From Opitutaceae bacterium (lineage in GTDB: Bacteria; Verrucomicrobiota; Verrucomicrobiia; Opitutales; Opitutaceae): a stretch of 64,000 nt of DNA. The stretch lies in assembly GCA_027490995.1 (NCBI GenBank), contig JAIXWY010000009.1:41750-105749 (forward strand). Direction: 5' to 3'. Of this stretch, positions 57,981 through 64,000 are shown piece by piece. Numbering within the stretch: the stretch's first letter is position 1; the number at the start of each line of letters is the position of its first letter. The notes under the pieces were generated by a model, which saw nothing but the letters and a program-made list of their open reading frames with translations, made no database searches and was not told the DNA's origin. The position numbers and the translations under genes were made by a program.

Positions 57981-59120
57981 ATGATCGACTTCCTGCCGCT
58001 GCACGATCGATTGCTGGAGGTCGCCCTGCAGCGAAACCTCGCCGGCTTCGAGCAGGCGATGAAGAAGACGTTGGGTCTGTTCGGGCTGAGTGGATGGGCC
58101 TGCATCTTTCCCCCGAGTCTCCAAGCCGGGGGTCGCGCGCTGTTTGTGGGCCATGGGGTTGAAGCCCAGAATAGCCGCCTCTTGATCAAGGCCTTCAAGA
58201 CCGGCACCGAAGCCGCTTTCCTGCACGCCGAAACCGGAGCGCCCCTCCTCGCTAAGCTCGCGCAGGAGCTTGCCCCCAGCCGTTCTTCGCGTTGCCGCAT
58301 TCTCCGGATCTCCCGCGCCAAGGAGATCGAGCTCGTGATGATTTGCTACCGGGCTCAAAGCGACCCGGAGTTCGATACCGTACAGGTCAACCTGCTCATG
58401 CGCGTCGGCCGGCTGCTCGACCGCTGTTTCCAAGTCCTCGCGCAGGATCAACAGCAGGAGTTCCTCGCCAGCCTCTTCCGCATGGTCGGGAACCTACACC
58501 CCGAGGGTCTCTGCATTCTCGACTCTAAACTCCGCGTCATCTTCGAGAATCGCCGTTTCCGAGAGCATATGCACCTGTGGAAGAATGGTGCGAACGCCTT
58601 GCAGAATTTGAGCCTACCGCGTTCCGTCGAGTTGCCCGAAGACTGGCAGCGGGCGTGCGAGCAGTCGTTCCAATCTTTCAACCGCGTCGAGATGCCGCCC
58701 ACCCCCGGCCGGATGGTCGTCTCACAGAGCGCGATCATGAATCTCAATCGGGTGGTCGGCGGTTCCGCCATCGATGGCGCCATTCGCTACGTCGCTTTCC
58801 AGACCGCTCTAGGGGTGCGTCCCTACGCGATGCTCACGTCCTCCCAACGCGAGGTTGCAGCGGCCGGGCCCGCTCCGTTCGCCCAGATCGCCGAGGCTCT
58901 GGGCTTCTCGCGGCGCGAGAGCGAGCTCGGCGAAATGATCCTGAGTGGAGCCCCCGCCCAAGATATTGCCAACCAGCTGAAGATTTCGCTGCCGACCGTC
59001 AAAACCCACATCAGCAACATTCTCCGGAAAGCCGGGGTGAAGACGCGTCTAGAGTTCGTTGGCCTGTGCCGGAATCCCAACGCTCGAATCGTCAGCGAGA
59101 ACGGGGGCAGCGCCGCCTAG
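57981..59120 (+). CDS. LuxR-type transcriptional regulator
   Basis: A 379-residue protein with a C-terminal LuxR/FixJ helix-turn-helix (about residues 310-365): LGFSRRESELGEMILSGAPAQDIANQLKISLPTVKTHISN, given only as a landmark in pieces LGFSRRESELGEM and ISLPTVKTHISNILRKAGV. The first 290 residues lack the receiver-domain aspartates and the autoinducer-binding tryptophans of LuxR. A PAS-like stretch is possible near 170-260 (EGLCILDSKLRVIFENRRFREHM). It starts 18 nt after the M50 fusion gene and lies 360 nt before the giant surface protein gene, which it may control. The signal is unknown. Confidence 0.86.
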   Translation: MIDFLPLHDRLLEVALQRNLAGFEQAMKKTLGLFGLSGWACIFPPSLQAGGRALFVGHGVEAQNSRLLIKAFKTGTEAAFLHAETGAPLLAKLAQELAPSRSSRCRILRISRAKEIELVMICYRAQSDPEFDTVQVNLLMRVGRLLDRCFQVLAQDQQQEFLASLFRMVGNLHPEGLCILDSKLRVIFENRRFREHMHLWKNGANALQNLSLPRSVELPEDWQRACEQSFQSFNRVEMPPTPGRMVVSQSAIMNLNRVVGGSAIDGAIRYVAFQTALGVRPYAMLTSSQREVAAAGPAPFAQIAEALGFSRRESELGEMILSGAPAQDIANQLKISLPTVKTHISNILRKAGVKTRLEFVGLCRNPNARIVSENGGSAA

Positions 59121-59480
59121 GCCAGCGCTGGCGGCCGCTCGATCCGTCGCGCGGAAGGCTCGCGCCCACCCCTTCCCCCCGGCTATGAGCGAAAGCGATG
59201 GCCAGAGCGCCCAGCCCTTATCGAAGCAATGCTTCGCCTTCCTTTCTTTCATCGCACGCCGCCCGGTTTTAAACGCCGGCCCGCGCCGAGGATGGGTCCG
59301 CTTCCTTACCCCACCACCCCCCTCTCGACCAAACGTAAAATCATCCGAATGGATGATAGCGCGATCCGGCCGACTCTGGTAAGATTTGCCCACGACGCAC
59401 TATCGGTTTCGATCCATTTCCCGGGACCTGCGGTGCGTTTTCCCCGCTAGATTTTCACTCCAAAAGTACTCTCCTAAAAC
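59121..59480 (+). promoter_or_regulatory. Leader/promoter region of the giant surface protein gene
   Basis: A 360-base region without a gene. ATCATCC (59340-59346) and GGATGAT (59351-59357) form a perfect 7-bp hairpin around GAAT, about 120 nt before the start codon. It could be an operator for the LuxR-type regulator. Short frames here (to 107 codons) have no family features. The start codon is preceded by CTCCTAAAAC and no Shine-Dalgarno sequence. Confidence 0.4.
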
Positions 59481-62400
59481 ATGAAAAAGCTGAATCGTAG
59501 TTCGAAGAAGAAGATGCGTTCCTCCCTGCGGGTTGAAACGCTTGAGCAGCGCCAGTTGCTCGCGGGCATCACCGGCGGTGGTACCGAGGTCGGCTCGAAC
59601 ATTGTTCACCCGAACGGCAACATTTACGACCAGGTCCTCATGACCGGTTCGTCCGTCACGGTCACCGCTGACCCGACGCAGATCACCCGCGTGTCCTTCC
59701 TCGATCTCTCGGGCGACATCGTCCAGGTCGAGTTCAGCGGCGCCGGCTCGCTCAATGTCTCGCTCGACTCCGACACGTTCAAGGGTCCGGCCGAGGCGAC
59801 GAACTACAACCAGCCCGGCGTTAAGTATGTCACGGGCTTGGCTTCCTTCACGATCACCGGTTCCGACTCCTCCACCAACGTCAGCGTCTTCACCGTTGGT
59901 ACCGGCACCGCCCACCGCGGAGCAGACAATCCATTGTTTGCCGGTGGCAAGTTGGGTGGTAATAACATTGCTGACGTGCAGCGCCTGACGATCGTCGCTG
60001 ATCCGTCTAATGCGAATGGATCGGCTTTGGGCGGCATCCGCATGGGTAACGCCGTGTTCGGTGGTTCCGCCGGCGTGGTGGGCATTTCCGCCGCCAATGT
60101 CCAGGTGCAGGACACCGTGGTGATCGGCGACATCAATACGACGAGCCTGGGCATCCCGACGCTGACGTTCGGTAACAACTCCAATTTCTCGGTGCTGCGC
60201 GTCGCCGGTGGCGACCTGGTTAACGGCCAGAACCTGGTGAGCGCTGGCATCCGCCAGATCAGCTTCGTCGCGGGTACGGACTCGGGCGGCCGCACGATCC
60301 CGATCCAGGGTCTCGACAACAAGGGGCCGACCGCGGTCTCGTTCAGCAACACGGTGACCTCCCTCGCCGAAGACGCCTCGACGGCTTCGCGCGTGAAGGT
60401 GGCGGACATCGCGATCGCCGATGACGGACGTGGCACGAACAGCCTCGCGCTGGGTGGCGCTGACGCCTCCAAGTTCGAGCTGGTCGGCAACGCACTCTTC
60501 CTGAAGGCCGGTACGGCCCTCAACTTCGAGGCGCAGACCTCCTATGCGGTCACGGTGTCGGCCAGCGACAGCACGACCAGCGCCGCTGCAGTGAGCCAGG
60601 CCTTCACCCTCGGTGTGACGAACGTCAACGAGGCCCCCACGATCACGTCCTCCGGCTCCGTCTCGACGGTCGAAGACACGGCGATCGCCTTCACGGTCGT
60701 TGGCGCTGACGTCGACGCGGGCACGACGCTGACCTACACGGCCGGCGCAGCCTCAAAGGGCACGATCACGGGCGGCACGAACGGCGCGTTCACCTACACG
60801 CCGAACGCCAACGCGAACGGCGCTGACTCCTTCGTCGTCACGGTTTCCGACGGCAAGCTCTCCACGACCCAGACGGTCAATGTCGCGATCACCGCGACGA
60901 ATGATGCCCCGGTTGCGGTTGCTGATGCCGCCACGAGCGTGGTGATGGGCAACACGGCGACGATCAACGTCCTCGCCAACGACACCGACGTCGACGGCAA
61001 CGCGCTGAGCATCTCCGGCACCCCGACCGCCACGATTGGAACGGTTTCGGTGGTCGACGGCGCGCTGCGCTATGTCGCCCCGGCCAACTTCATTGGCTCG
61101 GCCACGATCAGCTACTCGATCACTGACGGTACGGCCACGGTCGCACAGACGCAGACCGTGAACATCACCCAGCCGACGATCAGCCGCTCGGCCGAGTCGG
61201 TGAACGAAGGCGGCAGCGCCACGTTCACGATCCACGGTGCTCCGAGCACCGATTACGCGATCAGCCTGACCGGCACCGCGACCCCCGGCACCGACTACGC
61301 CGGCGCCGCGCTGGCCCAAGTCACCACCAACGCGTCCGGCGTGGCGACCTTCACGCTGGCCCCGGGCCGCGACAAGTCGACCGAAGGCGCTGAGACGGTC
61401 ATCGGCACCATCGTGGGCTTCGCCGGTTCCCAGACGATCACGATCGCCGACACCAGCGTGAACAATGTTGCGCCGGCGTTCAGCTCGTCGGACACGCAGA
61501 CGGCGACCGAAGACACCGTCAAGACCTTCAGCATCGCCGCTTCTGACGCAAACGCCGAGGACACCGTCGCCTACTCGCTGGGTGCAGTGGTCGGCGGCAC
61601 CGCCACCCTCTCCGGCACGACGGTGACCTTCACCCCGACGGCCAACTTCAACGGCGCCGCGAGCGTCGTCGTCAACGCGACCGACGGCACGGTCACCACC
61701 TCCCAGACCGTGGCGGTCACGGTCGCGGCGACCAACGACGCTCCGAGCCTGGCCGCGATCGCTGATCAGGCTGGCACGGAAGACACGGTGCTGACCTTCA
61801 ACGCGGTCGGTTCCGATATCGATGCCGGTGACACGCTGACCTACTCGGTCGCGGGCGCCACCAAGGGCACGGCCACGGTTGCCGCTGACGGCACCGTCAC
61901 CTACACCCCGACGCTCAACGCCAATGGGGCTGACACGCTGACGGTGACCGTGACCGACGCCTCTGGCGCGGTTGCGACCCGCACGGTCGCGATCAACCTC
62001 GCGGCCACCAATGATGCCCCGACGTTCGCGGCGGCCACCGCCACGGCTTCGCCGGTCTCCGAGAACATCGCCACGACGACGACGGTCTTCACCGCCGCCG
62101 GTAGCGACATCGACGGCAACACGCTGACCTACACGCTCGGTGGCGCTGACGCCGCCAGCTTCACGATCAACGGTGCGACTGGCGCGGTCCGCTTCGCCGC
62201 CTCGCCGAACTTCGAGGTCAAGAACTCCTACAGCTTCGACGTTATCGCCTCTGACGGCACGGTCGCAGCGACCCAGTCGGTCACCCTCGCGGTCACCAAC
62301 GTCAATGAGTCCCCGGCCCTCACGGTCGCGAACAACTCGGTCACGATCGACGAAAACACGATCGCGACGACGACGTTCTCGACGGTGGATCCGGAAGGTG

Positions 62401-64000
62401 ACGGCGTCTCGTACTCCCTCACCGGCCTGGACGCCGCGCTCTTCCAGATCGTCGGCAACAAGCTGAGCTTCATCGCGGCCCCGAACTTCGAGGTCCCGAC
62501 CGACGCCAACCGCGACGGCATCTACTCCGTCACGATCGTTGCGACCGACACCGCTGGCCTCGCCTCGAGCGCCTCGGTCGTCGTCACGGTCGCCAACGTG
62601 GTCGAGAACAACTCGTTCACCCTCTCGGTCGGTGCGAATGACGTCAACGCGATCAACATCAACGAGCGCGTGACGATCGACGGCTCGATCACCAACAGCT
62701 TCCAGGGGATCGACACGATCCGCGGCGGCACGGGCACCGACACGCTGACGGTGCAGCTCGACGGAGCGGTCGTTCGCCCGGACATGACGGGCGTGGAGAA
62801 CCTCATCACGACGAACTCCAACAACGTCTCGACCCTGAACATGGTCGATGTGACGGGCCTGACCTCGATCACCCAGCTCGCGGGCAACGCGACGACCACG
62901 TACAACAACCTCGCGAACCTCGTCTCGCTCACGCTGGACAGCACCGCGGCGGATGTGACGGTCAACTACTCGGACGCGGCCCTCGCGGCGGCGGGCGATA
63001 ACATGACGGTCACGCTGAGCTCGGTCGGTGCGGGCAGCGACATCGCGATCACGCGCGCCGCTGGCGCGACCAACAGCCTGAGCTCGGTCAGCCTCGTCAG
63101 CGACACGCTGCCGAACACCCTGCAGAGCATCGCCGTCACGGCTGCGGGCGCCTCGACGCTCAACCTCTCCGGCAGCCAGAGCCTGAGCATCACCAACGTT
63201 CTCGAAAACGGTGTGACCACCGTTTCCGGTGGCACGGCGACCGGCGCGATCACCCTCGCGGTGGGCGCGATCGGCACGGCGCTGACGACCGGCTCCGGCG
63301 CGGACAGCCTCACGGGCGGTAACGGCGCGGATGTCATCACCTCGGGCGGCGGCAATGACACGATCGTGGCCTCGGCTGGCAACGACGTGATCACGGCGGG
63401 CGACGGCAATGACGTCGTTCAGTTCACGGCCGCGCTGTTCGAAAACAACTCGGCGACGACCGCGACCTTCGCGGGCGGCAACGATTCGAACACGATCGTC
63501 GTGACGCAGGCCAGCGTGGCCGGCACGGACGCGGACTTCCGCGGCATGACGGGTTTCCAGACCCTGACCCTCACGGACGCGAGCACGGTGGTCCTCGGCG
63601 CGAACGCCAACACGGCGGGTATCGCGACGGTGAACGCCGGCAACGGCAACACCTCGATCACCTCGACGGTGCTCGGCGCGCTGACGATCAACGCTGGCGC
63701 CTTCACCGGCCAGAACGACACCCTGACGGTCGTCAGCACGGCGGCGGTGACGGTCACGAACCTCGATGGTGACCTCACGGCAGCGGGTTCCGCTGGTACG
63801 GTGAGTGCCTCCTTCAGGAATGCGGCCGATGACGCGCACGCGTTCACCACCGGTACGGGATCGACCACGGTCTCCGGCGCTGGCGCGACGGACACCATCA
63901 CGCTGACGTCCAACGTCGCTGAAGCCAACACGCTGACGATCTCTGGCGCGGCCGCCGTCACGGCGACCAGCGTCCTTGAGAACGTATCCGCGGCGGGTGC
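59481..64000 (+). CDS. Giant cadherin-like/RTX surface protein (partial, runs off the window)
   Basis: An open frame of 1506 codons without a stop, continuing past the right edge. It opens MKKLNRSSKKKMRSSLRVETLEQRQLLAG, given here as a landmark; LEQRQLLAG (residues 21-29) is the LExRxLLAG motif, and no hydrophobic signal sequence is present. A beta-rich region (to about 280) is followed by at least seven Ig/cadherin-like repeats of about 90 residues beginning near 283, 380, 473, 563, 660, 751, 843 and 940, often opening with N-x-A-P or NDAP and a T-E-D motif. RTX-type nonapeptides (GGNGADVI, GGGNDTIV, GDGNDVV) occur at about 1273-1312, in the calcium-binding style of secreted RTX and S-layer proteins. 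It is likely a cell-surface adhesin or S-layer component exported by the genes upstream. Confidence 0.88.
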   Translation, partial: MKKLNRSSKKKMRSSLRVETLEQRQLLAGITGGGTEVGSNIVHPNGNIYDQVLMTGSSVTVTADPTQITRVSFLDLSGDIVQVEFSGAGSLNVSLDSDTFKGPAEATNYNQPGVKYVTGLASFTITGSDSSTNVSVFTVGTGTAHRGADNPLFAGGKLGGNNIADVQRLTIVADPSNANGSALGGIRMGNAVFGGSAGVVGISAANVQVQDTVVIGDINTTSLGIPTLTFGNNSNFSVLRVAGGDLVNGQNLVSAGIRQISFVAGTDSGGRTIPIQGLDNKGPTAVSFSNTVTSLAEDASTASRVKVADIAIADDGRGTNSLALGGADASKFELVGNALFLKAGTALNFEAQTSYAVTVSASDSTTSAAAVSQAFTLGVTNVNEAPTITSSGSVSTVEDTAIAFTVVGADVDAGTTLTYTAGAASKGTITGGTNGAFTYTPNANANGADSFVVTVSDGKLSTTQTVNVAITATNDAPVAVADAATSVVMGNTATINVLANDTDVDGNALSISGTPTATIGTVSVVDGALRYVAPANFIGSATISYSITDGTATVAQTQTVNITQPTISRSAESVNEGGSATFTIHGAPSTDYAISLTGTATPGTDYAGAALAQVTTNASGVATFTLAPGRDKSTEGAETVIGTIVGFAGSQTITIADTSVNNVAPAFSSSDTQTATEDTVKTFSIAASDANAEDTVAYSLGAVVGGTATLSGTTVTFTPTANFNGAASVVVNATDGTVTTSQTVAVTVAATNDAPSLAAIADQAGTEDTVLTFNAVGSDIDAGDTLTYSVAGATKGTATVAADGTVTYTPTLNANGADTLTVTVTDASGAVATRTVAINLAATNDAPTFAAATATASPVSENIATTTTVFTAAGSDIDGNTLTYTLGGADAASFTINGATGAVRFAASPNFEVKNSYSFDVIASDGTVAATQSVTLAVTNVNESPALTVANNSVTIDENTIATTTFSTVDPEGDGVSYSLTGLDAALFQIVGNKLSFIAAPNFEVPTDANRDGIYSVTIVATDTAGLASSASVVVTVANVVENNSFTLSVGANDVNAININERVTIDGSITNSFQGIDTIRGGTGTDTLTVQLDGAVVRPDMTGVENLITTNSNNVSTLNMVDVTGLTSITQLAGNATTTYNNLANLVSLTLDSTAADVTVNYSDAALAAAGDNMTVTLSSVGAGSDIAITRAAGATNSLSSVSLVSDTLPNTLQSIAVTAAGASTLNLSGSQSLSITNVLENGVTTVSGGTATGAITLAVGAIGTALTTGSGADSLTGGNGADVITSGGGNDTIVASAGNDVITAGDGNDVVQFTAALFENNSATTATFAGGNDSNTIVVTQASVAGTDADFRGMTGFQTLTLTDASTVVLGANANTAGIATVNAGNGNTSITSTVLGALTINAGAFTGQNDTLTVVSTAAVTVTNLDGDLTAAGSAGTVSASFRNAADDAHAFTTGTGSTTVSGAGATDTITLTSNVAEANTLTISGAAAVTATSVLENVSAAG

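Noticed and set aside
59059..59450. Short plus-strand frames before the giant surface gene
   Set aside because: One overlaps the regulator's 3' end; both are Pro/Arg-rich with no family features and fit a leader region better.
60753..63839. A 1028-codon open frame on the minus strand, opposite the giant surface protein
   Set aside because: It is the mirror of a G+C-rich, stop-poor, repetitive coding region. Its translation is almost all Arg, Asp, Gly and Val with no family features.

Overview
The window is a high-G+C bacterial chromosome segment carrying about 44 protein genes. No rRNA, tRNA, insertion sequence, phage or CRISPR array was seen. The gene content points to Verrucomicrobiota, most likely an Opitutaceae-like organism: a DUF5069 protein, a DUF2911 protein, a secreted FG-GAP/vanadium-haloperoxidase protein ending in two copies of a module opening with NVSTRG, large surface proteins opening with an LExRxLLAG motif, and weak or absent Shine-Dalgarno sequences. 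This assignment comes from family knowledge, not from a database search.

Layout. 1-4902: phosphatidylserine synthase, a possible structured RNA, the DNA polymerase sliding clamp dnaN, and three unassigned genes, one with a cryptic kinase-like motif set. 5016-8485 (minus strand): DUF5069, an anti-sigma-like/PAS protein, an aldehyde dehydrogenase and a short-chain dehydrogenase. 8581-14318 (minus): a tightly coupled surface-glycan operon (flippase, two FkbM methyltransferases, a glycosyltransferase-methyltransferase fusion, a GT8-like enzyme). 14466-22908 (minus): malic enzyme, glutamate synthase GltB/GltD and a glutaredoxin with a clear terminator. 23017-28295 (plus): a sugar-nucleotide epimerase, an anion transporter, DUF2911, a tRNA aminocarboxypropyltransferase and recA. 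28377-33928: a 1530-residue haloperoxidase fusion and a Sel1 protein. 34325-38785: an ABC exporter with its membrane-fusion protein. 38844-42207: mnmE and mnmG, with a perfect 16-bp parS palindrome inside mnmG. 42637-49550: a PhoB/PhoR-type pair, trmB, a diaminopentanoate-dehydrogenase-like gene, gamma-glutamyltransferase and a heme-dependent N-demethylase family protein.

The most interesting block is 49716 to the window end. Two divergent gene sets meet at 54131-54366. One encodes a GAF-HlyD protein, a second HlyD adaptor and an LExRxLLAG surface protein. The other encodes a TolC-like channel, a PqqD-like/site-2-protease/HlyD fusion, a LuxR-type regulator and a giant cadherin/RTX-like protein that runs off the window and also starts with LExRxLLAG. 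Together they resemble a dedicated export route with no visible ABC or RND motor, in which an intramembrane-protease fusion takes the inner-membrane position.

dnaN, mnmE-mnmG and parS within 40 kb suggest that the window lies on the origin side of the chromosome, although no dnaA gene or parAB pair is present here.
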